Assembly (NCBI RefSeq): GCF_013393385.1
Contig: NZ_AP023239.1
Span: forward strand, 3,906,001-3,970,000
DNA length: 64,000 bases
Direction: 5' to 3'
Origin: Paenibacillus sp. URB8-2
GTDB taxonomy: Bacteria; Bacillota; Bacilli; Paenibacillales; Paenibacillaceae
The position numbers and the translations under genes were made by a program. This document shows, in pieces, positions 35,277 through 44,129 of the stretch. The notes under the pieces are model-generated. The model made no database searches and was not told where the DNA came from. It saw only the letters and a list, made by a program, of their open reading frames with translations. Positions within the stretch are counted from its first letter, which is position 1. The number at the start of each line of letters is the position of its first letter.

Positions 35277-36530
35277 TTAAAATTCAAATTCCACGTCGCT
35301 GAGACGGCGTTTGATTTCGGAAATTACGCGCAGTTCTTCTTCTTCGCCCTTGGCGATAAAGGTGACGGAGAAGCGTACGAACGCGCCGGCATCGTCCCAA
35401 GGCACCGTGGAAATCAGCTTCTCGCGGATCAGGTACTGGGAGAAATCCTCGCCCGACTCGAAGCGGCGTCCGCCTTTGACTCCTTTTGGCGCCTCTACAT
35501 ACAAGAAGAAAGAACCTTTCGGTTTCTTTGCTGTAAAGCCCAGGCTGTTCAGCGCATCAACCAGCAGATTGTGGCGGCGGGAATATTTGGCCGCGATGGC
35601 TTCCGTGATTTCCGGATGGGCCAGGCCGTAGGCTGCCGCTTTCTGGATAGCGATAAACTGGCCGGAATCGTTGTTGTCCTTCACGTCGCCGAAAGCTTTG
35701 ACGATCAGCGGGTTGCCGGCTACAAAACCGATTCTCCAGCCGGTCATATTGTACGATTTGGAAAGGGAATGCAGTTCAACACCGACATCCTTCGCACCCG
35801 GAACGGACAGGAAGCTGAGCGGCTTCAGGCCGTCATACGTCAGTGCGGCATAAGGGGCGTCGTGAATGACGACGACATTGTATTTCTTGGCCCAGGCCAC
35901 CACTTCGGCAAAAAACTCAGGAGTCGCGCTCGCGCCCGTCGGATTGTTCGGATAGTTCAGGTAGAGCAGCTTCGCCTTGGTTGCGATGTCGTCCGGAATG
36001 GAGCTCAGGTCAGGGAGAAAGTTATTCTCCTTCTTAAGCTCGACATTATAGACTTGGCCGCCCAAATATTTCGTATGCGTGCCAAGCACCGGATAGCCCG
36101 GAATGGTCATGATCGTAATATCGCCCGGATTGATAAAAGCGGAAGGCAGCATGGCCAGCGCCGGTTTCGAGCCGATGGAATGCAGCACTTCGGTAACAGG
36201 ATCAATGCCGTCGACATTAAATACGTCTTTCAGGTATTTGGCTGCCGCTTCCTTGAAATCGGCAATGCCGTTATCGGAGTATCCGCGGTTCTCTTCCTTG
36301 GCTGCTTCTTCGGCCAATTTGGCAACGATGCCCGCATCCGCCATTTCGTCCGGCTCGCCGACGCCCATATCGATCAGTTCGATATCGGGAAAATCTTTTT
36401 TGGCCGAAGCCTTGGCGCGTTTAATCTTCTCAAATTTATAGATGTTGGTATCCTTGCCGTAGTTCGCTCCACCGATGCGGTCCGCGAAATTGTTCTGGAT
36501 AAACGTATCCTGATATTGTTCGATACTCAT
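35277..36530 (-). CDS. dapL: LL-diaminopimelate aminotransferase
   Basis: 417 residues from the ATG at 36530 (MSIEQYQDTF). A fold-type I PLP aminotransferase: the Schiff-base lysine is in SLSKSYNMTGWR, and the NYPNNPTG and HDAPYAAL motifs are present. The near-N-terminal substrate region reads NYGKDTNIYKFEKIKRAK. DapL converts tetrahydrodipicolinate directly to LL-DAP, bypassing the acylated branch. Specificity is by family resemblance; a related aminotransferase cannot be fully excluded. The product feeds the MurE encoded in this window. Single gene with its own terminator. Confidence 0.85.
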   Translation of the reverse strand: MSIEQYQDTFIQNNFADRIGGANYGKDTNIYKFEKIKRAKASAKKDFPDIELIDMGVGEPDEMADAGIVAKLAEEAAKEENRGYSDNGIADFKEAAAKYLKDVFNVDGIDPVTEVLHSIGSKPALAMLPSAFINPGDITIMTIPGYPVLGTHTKYLGGQVYNVELKKENNFLPDLSSIPDDIATKAKLLYLNYPNNPTGASATPEFFAEVVAWAKKYNVVVIHDAPYAALTYDGLKPLSFLSVPGAKDVGVELHSLSKSYNMTGWRIGFVAGNPLIVKAFGDVKDNNDSGQFIAIQKAAAYGLAHPEITEAIAAKYSRRHNLLVDALNSLGFTAKKPKGSFFLYVEAPKGVKGGRRFESGEDFSQYLIREKLISTVPWDDAGAFVRFSVTFIAKGEEEELRVISEIKRRLSDVEFEF

Positions 36531-36662
36531 AAAAGTGTTCTCACTCCTGGCTTGTGAAATGTAAGACGGATGAATAAGCACCCAGCTTATTCATTTCCAT
36601 ACTGTTAAATATGACGTAAGAGCCGCTTCAAGACAATGGACAAATCTGCAGTTCATTTGTAC

Positions 36663-37628
36663 TTATCTGCTCCGCAAACGGGCCAGCAGTTCTTCCATAT
36701 CTCCAGGCAGCGGAGCTGAGAACTCCAGATATTCTCCGGTGGAGGGATGAACAAATCCCAGTACGGCCGCGTGCAGAGCCTGTCCGCCCTCCATGAAGAT
36801 GCCTTTGCTCCGGCCATATACGGGATCGCCGACGAGCGGATGACCGATAAATTTCATGTGCACCCGGATTTGGTGGGTGCGTCCGGTCTCCAGCTGCAGC
36901 TGCAGCAATGTACAATCGCCAAACCGCTCCAGCACGGTAAAATGGGTAACAGCGGTTTTGCTGTTCTTCTCGGTTACCGTATACAGCTTGCGGTCATGCG
37001 GGTCTCTGCCGATCGGAGCATCGACCGTTCCTTGGTCATGGGCCACATTGCCCTGAACAACCGCCAAATAGCGCCGGGTCACACTGTGCTCCTTGAGCTG
37101 AGCTGCGAGCGAATTGTGGCTGGAGTCGTTCTTGGCGGCCATAATCAGGCCGGAGGTGTCCTTGTCGATCCGGTGCACGATGCCGGGACGGATCTCGCCG
37201 TTAATTCCCGACAGGTCCTTGCAGTGATACATCAAGGCGTTGACCAGCGTGCCCGAGGGATGTCCCGCCGCCGGATGCACGACCATGCCCCGCGGCTTGT
37301 TGACGACAATAACGTCCGAATCCTCATAGGCGACGTCCAGTGGAATATTTTCCGGGGTCAGCTCCGCGGCTGCGGGCTCAGGAACCGCCACGGAGATCAA
37401 ATCTTCCGAGAACAGCTTGTAGTTCGCTTTTACCGTCCGACCGTTTACCGTTACATGTCCGGCTTCGATCCACTGCTGCACCTGGGAGCGGGAAATGTCC
37501 TCCTCCCAAGCCTCGGTAATATATTTGTCGATTCGTTCACGGGCGTATTCCTCCTGAACGTTCCAGACAACGACGCCATTTTCCGGGCTCTCGCCTTCCG
37601 TCTGTTCATTAAGAGCGTCCTTATCCAA
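36663..37628 (-). CDS. RluD-family pseudouridine synthase
   Basis: 321 residues. N-terminal S4 RNA-binding domain (about 25-85: RIDKYITEAWEEDISRSQVQQ) and a catalytic domain with HRIDKDTSGL holding the nucleophilic Asp. Equivalent in position to Bacillus ylyB between lspA and pyrR. Likely modifies 23S rRNA helix 69 uridines. TTG start at 37628, two bases beyond the lspA stop, with AAAGGAAGGG upstream. Confidence 0.9.
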   Translation of the reverse strand: MDKDALNEQTEGESPENGVVVWNVQEEYARERIDKYITEAWEEDISRSQVQQWIEAGHVTVNGRTVKANYKLFSEDLISVAVPEPAAAELTPENIPLDVAYEDSDVIVVNKPRGMVVHPAAGHPSGTLVNALMYHCKDLSGINGEIRPGIVHRIDKDTSGLIMAAKNDSSHNSLAAQLKEHSVTRRYLAVVQGNVAHDQGTVDAPIGRDPHDRKLYTVTEKNSKTAVTHFTVLERFGDCTLLQLQLETGRTHQIRVHMKFIGHPLVGDPVYGRSKGIFMEGGQALHAAVLGFVHPSTGEYLEFSAPLPGDMEELLARLRSR

Positions 37629-37630
37629 TA

Positions 37631-38137
37631 CTATTCATTCCCTTCCTTTGCCTCGCTTGTTTCCTTCACTTCTAATACTTCCGTTTTGCCGCCCCTCATA
37701 TCCAGGAGGGAATCCAGAATGATGAGCGCAACGCCGACAACAATGCAGGAATCCGCCACGTTAAAGATCGGAAACGTATAGCTGCCGAAATTAAACTGCA
37801 GAAAATCGACAACCTCGCCTGTCAAGAGCCGGTCGAGGAAGTTGCCCACCGCGCCGCCAAGCACAAGCGCCAGCGCCAAAGGCAGCAAGCGGCGTGTCTT
37901 TCTGACCTTATTCAGGTACCAGACAATTCCGACCACGACAACGACCGTCACGAGTATGAGGAACCAGCGCTGATTTTGCAGAATGCTGAAAGCGGCGCCG
38001 CGGTTGCGGTGCGATGTGATGAGAAAAAAGTTGCCGATTACCGGGATTTGTTCATCGAGCTGCAGACGCGAGGAAATCAAATATTTCGTTCCCTGGTCAA
38101 TCAAAAACATAATGAGCGCGATCAGATAGTACACCAC
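37631..38137 (-). CDS. lspA: signal peptidase II (prolipoprotein signal peptidase)
   Basis: 168 residues with four hydrophobic segments. Cleaves lipoprotein signal peptides at the lipobox after diacylglyceryl addition. The catalytic Asp pair lies in GGAVGNFLDRL and FPIFNVADS; the NRGAAFS motif is intact. GTG start. Charged C-terminal tail (KTEVLEVKETSEAKEGNE) longer than in most homologues. Followed directly by the pseudouridine synthase gene. Confidence 0.96.
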   Translation of the reverse strand: MVYYLIALIMFLIDQGTKYLISSRLQLDEQIPVIGNFFLITSHRNRGAAFSILQNQRWFLILVTVVVVVGIVWYLNKVRKTRRLLPLALALVLGGAVGNFLDRLLTGEVVDFLQFNFGSYTFPIFNVADSCIVVGVALIILDSLLDMRGGKTEVLEVKETSEAKEGNE

Positions 38138-38347
38138 TTCAGCTTGTCACTCCGTTCTTATTTTTCCCGCCCGAAAGCGATCCAAAACATGTATAAAGAC
38201 TTGTACATTGTAGCACACGCTTCAAGAACCCGTCCATTGACCCCTTCCTTTCGCGGTCTCATCCGGAGCACAATTTGCCAGCGGTAAAAAGCCGGCCAAC
38301 AGGCCAACCTAGTAAGGAAAAAGGCACAAGGAAAGGAGCCGAGACTT

Positions 38348-39076
38348 ATGAATCACCTGACCTCGGAACAGCTTGCCAGCCTGCGCGGCCTTCTTGTCCG
38401 GCAGCGGGACGATATCCGACACAGGCTTAAGGAAAACGAAGATCATGGTCTGGAGGATTCCATGCGGGATATGTCGGGCGAGCTCTCGGAAATCGACAAT
38501 CATCCCGGCGACGTCGCCACCGACCTGTACCACCGTTCCATGGATATCTCGCTTCAAGAGCGGGAAGAGCTGGAACTAACGGACATTGAGGACGCGCTTC
38601 GAGCGATGGATAACGGCACATACGGTATTTGCGCAGCGAGCGGCCAACCGATTCCGTATGAACGCCTGGCCGCCCTTCCCGCCACACGCTACAGCAAGGA
38701 GAACAGTCCCCGTCAGGAAAAACCGCATACACGGCCCGTCGAAGAAGAGTTTCTGACCCCTCCCTTCGGACGGAGCAGCCTCGATGACAAGGAGTATAAC
38801 GGTTTTGACGGCGAGGACGCCTGGCAGATCGTCGAAAGCTTCGGCACCTCCAATACGCCGGCCATGGCGGAGGGAAATAATATCGATTCCTACAATGATA
38901 TGGAGATCGAAGCCGACGATCCGGACGGGTGGGTCGAGCCTTGGGAAAATTTCGTCGCCACGGATATGACCGGCAGCCACATCACCATTATGCGCGGCCA
39001 CCAGTACCAGCAGTATATCGACAGCGGAGAAGGCGACTATTTGCTTGATCCTCACGCCAAAAGAGAGAAGGAGTAG
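38348..39076 (+). CDS. YteA-family sporulation-type protein (DksA/TraR-like)
   Basis: 242 residues. An N-terminal coiled-coil hairpin (LRGLLVRQRDDIRHRLKEN...) and the block LELTDIEDALRAMDNGTYGICAASGQPIPYERL match the DksA/TraR layout. Where a C4 zinc finger should be, only one cysteine is left, so zinc binding is unlikely; degenerate fingers are usual in YteA proteins. The long acidic C-terminus is family-specific. Only rightward gene in the 24-64 kb part of the window. Confidence 0.8.
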   Translation: MNHLTSEQLASLRGLLVRQRDDIRHRLKENEDHGLEDSMRDMSGELSEIDNHPGDVATDLYHRSMDISLQEREELELTDIEDALRAMDNGTYGICAASGQPIPYERLAALPATRYSKENSPRQEKPHTRPVEEEFLTPPFGRSSLDDKEYNGFDGEDAWQIVESFGTSNTPAMAEGNNIDSYNDMEIEADDPDGWVEPWENFVATDMTGSHITIMRGHQYQQYIDSGEGDYLLDPHAKREKE

Positions 39077-39100
39077 CCACAGGGGCTGCTCCTTTTCTTT
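39070..39100 (+). terminator. intrinsic terminator of the YteA-like gene
   Basis: ggagtagcc (39070-39078) / ggctgctcc (39084-39092), then TTTTCTTT. The stem starts within the last codons of the gene. Confidence 0.75.
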
Positions 39101-39104
39101 GCAT

Positions 39105-39494
39105 CTAATACGTGTTGAGTTCAAGCTGATGCTGGACGATGCGGACGATATCGGCGATGTAATCCCCTATTATCGGCAGATTAAGAGCCCCCAGCACCTG
39201 AAGCACATAAATAATCGTCGCCGCAAAAAAGGTAAACCCGATTGCGATTCCGACGCCGCGCGCGGTTCCCGCTAGCACATTCAGCCATATGAGCCGCCAT
39301 GGGGAATAGAGCAGCTCCGTATATTCGGAGATCCGGGACTTTTCCATCCGCTGCGCCCATTCGGAAGCCAGCCGGTATACCCTGTTTATCTTTTCCTTGT
39401 CGGAAGGTTCAGGCGGCTCTCCTCCCCGCTCCTGCAGTTTCCAAGATTTTAGGCTTTCCTTCCGATTCGTTCCGCTTTCCTGGTCCTCCTTCAT
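39105..39494 (-). CDS. DUF5665-type small membrane protein
   Basis: 129 residues. A charged cytoplasmic N-terminus is followed by SEYTELLYSPWRLIWLNVLAGTARGVG and one hydrophobic span (IAIGFTFFAATIIYVLQVLGAL), then an amphipathic tail (PIIGDYIADIVRIVQHQLEL). The segment EYTELLYSPWRLIWLN fits the uncharacterised DUF5665 family found beside ileS/lspA in Bacillales. Function unknown. The 216-base gap on its right has two palindromes (aagacgagcccg/cgggactcgtctt and ataaacgc/gcgtttat) but no gene. Confidence 0.7.
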   Translation of the reverse strand: MKEDQESGTNRKESLKSWKLQERGGEPPEPSDKEKINRVYRLASEWAQRMEKSRISEYTELLYSPWRLIWLNVLAGTARGVGIAIGFTFFAATIIYVLQVLGALNLPIIGDYIADIVRIVQHQLELNTY

Positions 39495-39710
39495 TCAGCG
39501 GCTCCCTCCGTCCTTTTGCGCCGCAACGTAAGACGAGCCCGGACAGGAGAGACTGTTGGTCTTCTCTTGCGCTCGGGACTCGTCTTCTTTTTGCGCCGAA
39601 ATATTCAAGCAGGAATATTCCTCGCATAAACGCCTGCGTTTATACTTCTGACGCTAGTATATGCTTTTTACGGATGGGACATGCGCCGCTTCTGGGCGTG
39701 ATGGAACTTT

Positions 39711-42700
39711 TTATCCAATAACGATGCCGATCGTTTTGCCGCCGATGTCCACCGTTTCAGGCGCTTTATTGCCGCCAAAATCGATCGTCGTGACAAGCAC
39801 ATTGTCCCGGAGGACATTTTCGAATGCCGTAACCGCCGCTTTCAGCTCGTCATCGACATTCAGAGTCAGCGCGACGCGCTTGTCAATCGGCAGGTCAAGG
39901 CGTTTGCGGTAATCCTGAACCGCCCGCACGATTTCACGCACCCAGCCCTCTTGTTCAAGCTCTGGAGTGATTTCCGTATTCAGGGCAACCGTAATTCCGT
40001 AACCGGACGCGGACGCAAAGCCCGGCTTGGCCTGCTTGTCGATCAGCAGCTCTTCCGCGGTGATTTGCAGCTCTTCGCCTTCCGGAGAGATAACGGCCAC
40101 CGCTCCGCTTTGAACCGCTTCGCGTGTAGCGTCGCTGTCCATCGATTTCAGGAACCCTTGGATAAAGCCGACGTTTTTGCCGTATTTTTTGCCCGCGACC
40201 TTGAGATTCAGCTTCAATGTAAAATCGACAAAGCCGCTGTCGCTCGTCTCCAGCACTATGGACTTGACGTTGATCTCGTCCTTGATGATTTCCTCGTAAT
40301 CCGCGACATTAAAGCTTTGGCTGATGGAAACGATCAGCTCGGAAAGCGGCTGACGCGTCTTGATTCCGGTCTCATTGCGGACGTTGCGCGCCAGTTCGAC
40401 GATGTTACGGGCGCTTTCCATGTCCTGCTCAAGCACGGTGTCGATCAAGCTCTCGTCTGCTGCCGGATAATCCGCCAAATGCACACTTTCTCCGCCGCCC
40501 AGGTTGATGAAAATATCCTCGGCCAGCATCGGCATAAACGGAGCGACGATCTTCGCCGTCGTCAGCAGCACATGCGTCAGCGTACGGTAAGCGTCCAGCT
40601 TCTCTTCACCCAGTCCACTGCCCCAGAAACGGTCGCGGGAACGGCGGATGTACCAGTTGCTAAGCTCGTCGATAAAGTTCTCGATCGCTTTGGACGAGTT
40701 GACGAAGTCGTTGACCGCAAGCCCTTTATCCACTACAAGGATCAGACTGTTCAAACGGGACAAAATCCAGCGGTCCAGCTTGTGCCCGGACAGCTTGAAC
40801 GGATGCTCCGCCGGATCATAGCCGTCAATGCCCGCATACAGCGTCAGGAAAGCGTGGGTATTAACCAGCGTATCGACGACCTTCGACTTGCTCTCGCCAA
40901 CAATCCCACGGGAGAAACGCTTATTGTTCCACGGCGCGCTGTCGGCCAGGATCGCCCAGCGGAACGCGTCGGTGCCGTATTCGTTCATGATATCCCAAGG
41001 GTTGATGACATTGCCTTTGGATTTGGACATCTTCTGGCCGTTTTCGTCGAGGATGTGGCCTGTAGCGATAACCGCCTTGTAAGGGGCTTTGCCCTTGAAC
41101 AGCGTTGATACCGCAAGCAAGCTGTAGAACCATCCGCGTGTCTGGTCGATGCCTTCGCAGATCATGTCCGCCGGATATTGATCATCCAGCTTATCCGCGT
41201 TCTCGAACGGATAATGGCTCTGGGCAAAAGGCATCGAGCCGCTGTCGAACCAAACGTCGATCACTTCGGAGGTGCGCACCATCTCGGCGCCTTCCTTGAA
41301 CGGGCTGCGCAGGCGGATGTTATCCACATACGGCTTATGCAGCTCGATGTCTTTCGGCACATCGCCGATCGCCATTTCTCTCAGTTCGGCGATGCTGTGC
41401 GGCGCGAACTCCTTGCCCGTCTCCTGGCAGACCCATACGTTCAGCGGAGTGCCCCAGTAGCGGTTGCGGCTGATGTTCCAGTCCACCAGCTCGTCGAGGA
41501 ACTTGCCGAACCGGCCTTCGCGGACATGACCCGGATACCAGTCGACGCCATTATTATTGGCGATCAGTTGATCCTTGATGGCCGTTGTGTTGATGAACCA
41601 GCTGTCCGTTGCGTAGTATAGCAGCGGTGTATCGCAGCGCCAGCAGAACGGATAGCTGTGCTCGTATTTCTCCTTGCCGTACAGCAGGCCCTTCTCCGAC
41701 AGTACCTTGACGATATCAAGGTCGCAGTCTTTTACAAAGCGTCCGGCAAAATCGGTTACCGTATCGGTATATTTACCCGACGTATCCACCACGTTCACGA
41801 AGCTGATGCCGTTCTCGCGGCAGGTTTTGTAGTCGTCCTCGCCATGAGCCGGAGCCATATGCACGATCCCCGTACCGCTGGCGTCCGTAACGAAGGAAGC
41901 GCCGACGATGACATTGCTTCTCTCCGCCTGAATGTAGCTGAACGGAGGCTGGTACGTCTTACCGACCAGATCAGAGCCTTTCAGCTCGGACAGCACCGTA
42001 TGCTCGCCCTTGGCCACTTCTTCCACCAGGTTCTTGGCCATGATGTAGACGCCGTCCTCCTGCTGCACCCGCACATAATCCATGTCCGGATTGACCGCAA
42101 GGGCCATATGCGCCGGAAGCGTCCAAGGCGTCGTCGTCCAGGCCAGCACATATTCGCCGCTGTCGTCCAGCTTGAATTTGGCCGTAGCGCTGAGATCTTT
42201 GACCGTCTTGTACCCTTGAGCCACTTCATGCGAGCTGAGTGTTGTCTGGCAGCTCGGACAGTAAGGGCTTACGCGGTGTCCGCGGTACAGCAGCCCTTTC
42301 TCATGAACCGTTGCGAGAATGTTCCACACGCTCTCGATGTATGTGTTGTTCAGCGTGACGTATGGGTTGTCAAGATCGGTCCAGTACCCGATTGCTTCCG
42401 TAAATTCGCGCCACTGCTTCTCGTAGCCGAAGACGCTGTCTTTACACTTTTTGATGAACTTCTCTACGCCGTAGGCTTCGATTTCCTGCTTGCCCGAGAT
42501 GCCGAGCTGCTTCTCCACGCCAAGCTCGACCGGCAGGCCGTGGGTATCCCATCCGGCCTTGCGCACAACGCGGTAGCCCTTCATCGTCTGATAACGGCCG
42601 ATGAAGTCCTTGATAACGCGGCCGAGCACATGCCCGATATGCGGCGCGCCGTTAGCGGTCGGCGGTCCTTCGTAGAATACATAGTTCGGCTTGCCTTCGC

Positions 42701-42800
42701 GATACTCGATCGATTTGCGGAACGTATTCTCCTCGTTCCACTTCTTTAAGATGCGGACGTCTCTGTCCCGCGCTTTTTCTTTGATGTCTACTTTATGCAT
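39711..42800 (-). CDS. ileS: isoleucyl-tRNA synthetase, type 2 (IleS2-like)
   Basis: 1029 residues. ATG at 42800 lies nine bases after AAGGAG; a TTG at 42809 is less likely. The class I signature is GAPHIGHV and the KMSKS loop is KMSKSKGN. The opening blocks (EGPPTANGAPHIGHVLGRVIKDF, AGWDTHGLPVELGVEKQLG) and the length match the eukaryote-like type 2 enzyme rather than the ~920-residue type 1 of Bacillus subtilis. Type 2 enzymes are typically resistant to mupirocin. Charges tRNA-Ile and edits mischarged valine. Controlled by the upstream T-box. Confidence 0.93.
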   Translation of the reverse strand: MHKVDIKEKARDRDVRILKKWNEENTFRKSIEYREGKPNYVFYEGPPTANGAPHIGHVLGRVIKDFIGRYQTMKGYRVVRKAGWDTHGLPVELGVEKQLGISGKQEIEAYGVEKFIKKCKDSVFGYEKQWREFTEAIGYWTDLDNPYVTLNNTYIESVWNILATVHEKGLLYRGHRVSPYCPSCQTTLSSHEVAQGYKTVKDLSATAKFKLDDSGEYVLAWTTTPWTLPAHMALAVNPDMDYVRVQQEDGVYIMAKNLVEEVAKGEHTVLSELKGSDLVGKTYQPPFSYIQAERSNVIVGASFVTDASGTGIVHMAPAHGEDDYKTCRENGISFVNVVDTSGKYTDTVTDFAGRFVKDCDLDIVKVLSEKGLLYGKEKYEHSYPFCWRCDTPLLYYATDSWFINTTAIKDQLIANNNGVDWYPGHVREGRFGKFLDELVDWNISRNRYWGTPLNVWVCQETGKEFAPHSIAELREMAIGDVPKDIELHKPYVDNIRLRSPFKEGAEMVRTSEVIDVWFDSGSMPFAQSHYPFENADKLDDQYPADMICEGIDQTRGWFYSLLAVSTLFKGKAPYKAVIATGHILDENGQKMSKSKGNVINPWDIMNEYGTDAFRWAILADSAPWNNKRFSRGIVGESKSKVVDTLVNTHAFLTLYAGIDGYDPAEHPFKLSGHKLDRWILSRLNSLILVVDKGLAVNDFVNSSKAIENFIDELSNWYIRRSRDRFWGSGLGEEKLDAYRTLTHVLLTTAKIVAPFMPMLAEDIFINLGGGESVHLADYPAADESLIDTVLEQDMESARNIVELARNVRNETGIKTRQPLSELIVSISQSFNVADYEEIIKDEINVKSIVLETSDSGFVDFTLKLNLKVAGKKYGKNVGFIQGFLKSMDSDATREAVQSGAVAVISPEGEELQITAEELLIDKQAKPGFASASGYGITVALNTEITPELEQEGWVREIVRAVQDYRKRLDLPIDKRVALTLNVDDELKAAVTAFENVLRDNVLVTTIDFGGNKAPETVDIGGKTIGIVIG

Positions 42801-42834
42801 TATGGTCAACTCCTTATGGTGGTTCTAATCTTTA

Positions 42835-43045
42835 AAACCGTTTTCGATCCCCCTAAATCCCCCTTAGCCAAAGCTTATGCTTCCGAAGAGAGTTTCCTAA
42901 AGGAAACTTTTAGGACCCCGAGGGCCCGCCCTCTGGACACCCGGAAATTTGCCTGGGTCCAGGGCAGCGGCGGGTTTAAGGTTAAATTTGCGGTAGGCCC
43001 GCTTGCCGCAAGCGGCCGCTCTACGTTGGCGCCCTCCAAAAACAA
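42835..43045. repeat. structured GC-rich insertion between T-box and ileS
   Basis: About 200 bases with several hairpins: agtttcc-taaa-ggaaact (about 42890-42910), gccctctggacaccc / gggtccagggc, and ccgcttg-ccg-caagcgg. It begins gatccccctaaatcccccttagcc, a type of motif I associate with dispersed intergenic repeats in paenibacilli. It is not part of a normal T-box leader. Likely a small non-autonomous repeat. Confidence 0.5.
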
Positions 43046-43050
43046 ATAAA

Positions 43051-43330
43051 CGCCCCGCCCCCAAAGGGGCGAGGCGACGCTCGCGATACCACCCTAATTC
43101 CACGCAAACCCCAACCGTATAAACGGCCGAAGATCATACGCGATCTCAGCTCCCGCGCAAAGACGCGGGTCCGGTGTAACGTCCGGGAGACGGCTCGCCC
43201 TACGCACGACACAAAGTTCGTTTCAGGTTCGCTTCTTGGGGAGGATATTCCGGCATGGTTTGAACATCGGCTTTCAGCAGTCGCCGACTCTCTGGGGATC
43301 GTTGCCATGACGTACTGGTCCCGTCATCGA
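43051..43330 (-). promoter_or_regulatory. T-box riboswitch (isoleucine) controlling ileS
   Basis: The minus-strand leader starts with stem I features (CAGAGAGTCGGCGACTGCTGAAAGCCGA). The specifier loop region GGAATATCCTCC offers AUC, an Ile codon. The T-box bulge AGGGTGGTATCGCG (43082-43095) is one base off the classical AGGGTGGTACCGCG. The terminator CGCCTCGCCCC-TTT-GGGGGCGGGGCG (43051-43076) ends in TTTATTTGTTTTT. Uncharged tRNA-Ile should favour readthrough. Confidence 0.9.
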
Positions 43331-43407
43331 ATACTTATGGAAAGTTGCAGATATGTTCTATTTATAGCCTCTTTATCAATAAAAGTCAACAGGCCAAGGC
43401 AATAGCC

Positions 43408-43893
43408 TTAAAATACTTCTTCGCGGACCTCGCGGCTCTCCAGCGCGTCCCAATCGTCCTGGGACAACAGCTCGAGCTGAGCTTCAACCAGCGTCCGGAA
43501 ACGTGTACGGTAAATGGAGGCCTGCTTGCGGAGCTCTTCGGTTTCGATGGCGACTTTGCGGGATTTGGAAAGCGCCTCGTTGATAATGCGGTCGGCGTTC
43601 TTCTCCGCTTCCTTGATGATGAGCTGCGATTCTTTCTTGGCGTTGTTCTTCACTTCGTCGGCAGCTTCCTGGGCAACAATGATGGTCTTCGACAAAGTCT
43701 CTTCGATGTTTGTAAAATGGTCCAGACGCTCCTGCAGGGCCAGAAGCTGATTGTGCAGCTCCTTGTTCTCTCGGATGACGCTCTCGTAATCCTTGATGAC
43801 CTGATCCAGAAATTCATTGACCTCGTCTTCATCATAACCTCGGAGCCTCCGGGAAAACTCCTTGTTATGTATATCGAGCGGCGTTAATGGCAT
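43408..43893 (-). CDS. divIVA: cell-division/polar scaffold protein DivIVA
   Basis: 161 residues from the ATG at 43893 (GGAGG eight bases upstream). The N-terminal membrane-binding domain MPLTPLDIHNKEFSRRLRGY carries the curvature-sensing residues. A long coiled coil follows (FLDQVIKDYESVIRENKELHNQLLALQERLDHF and onward) for oligomerisation. It recruits division-site and sporulation partners to poles and septa. Position after the ylm genes is the standard Bacillales order. Confidence 0.95.
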   Translation of the reverse strand: MPLTPLDIHNKEFSRRLRGYDEDEVNEFLDQVIKDYESVIRENKELHNQLLALQERLDHFTNIEETLSKTIIVAQEAADEVKNNAKKESQLIIKEAEKNADRIINEALSKSRKVAIETEELRKQASIYRTRFRTLVEAQLELLSQDDWDALESREVREEVF

Positions 43894-44129
43894 GCTGTGC
43901 ACCTCCTAGAAATTTCGGGCCTCTTCCGCCCAGCCGTCACTTCATCTTTTCGGACGAAGAAGGAAATCTGAACAATAAGCTAGCTTTAGGACAGGCAAGC
44001 GGCCCATTTTTTCCGTGACTGTCTGAGATTTCGCCTCTTCTAAAACTATCGGCGCCCAGCTCCACAAATGTTAGCTGCCCTATAGAGTTAATCAATTTCG
44101 ACAAGCGGACTGAAATTCCTGCAAGAAAT
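43894..44129 (-). other. intergenic region between ylmH and divIVA
   Basis: 236 bases with no supported gene. Directly after the ylmH stop the minus strand reads TTTCTTGCAGGAATTTCAG...TTGTCGAAATTGATTAAC. A GCAGGA...TTGTCGAA block like this recurs in bacilli upstream regions as far as I recall. It may hold a divIVA promoter; a short frame here (MYKFLAGISVRLS...) has no ribosome site. Confidence 0.35.
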
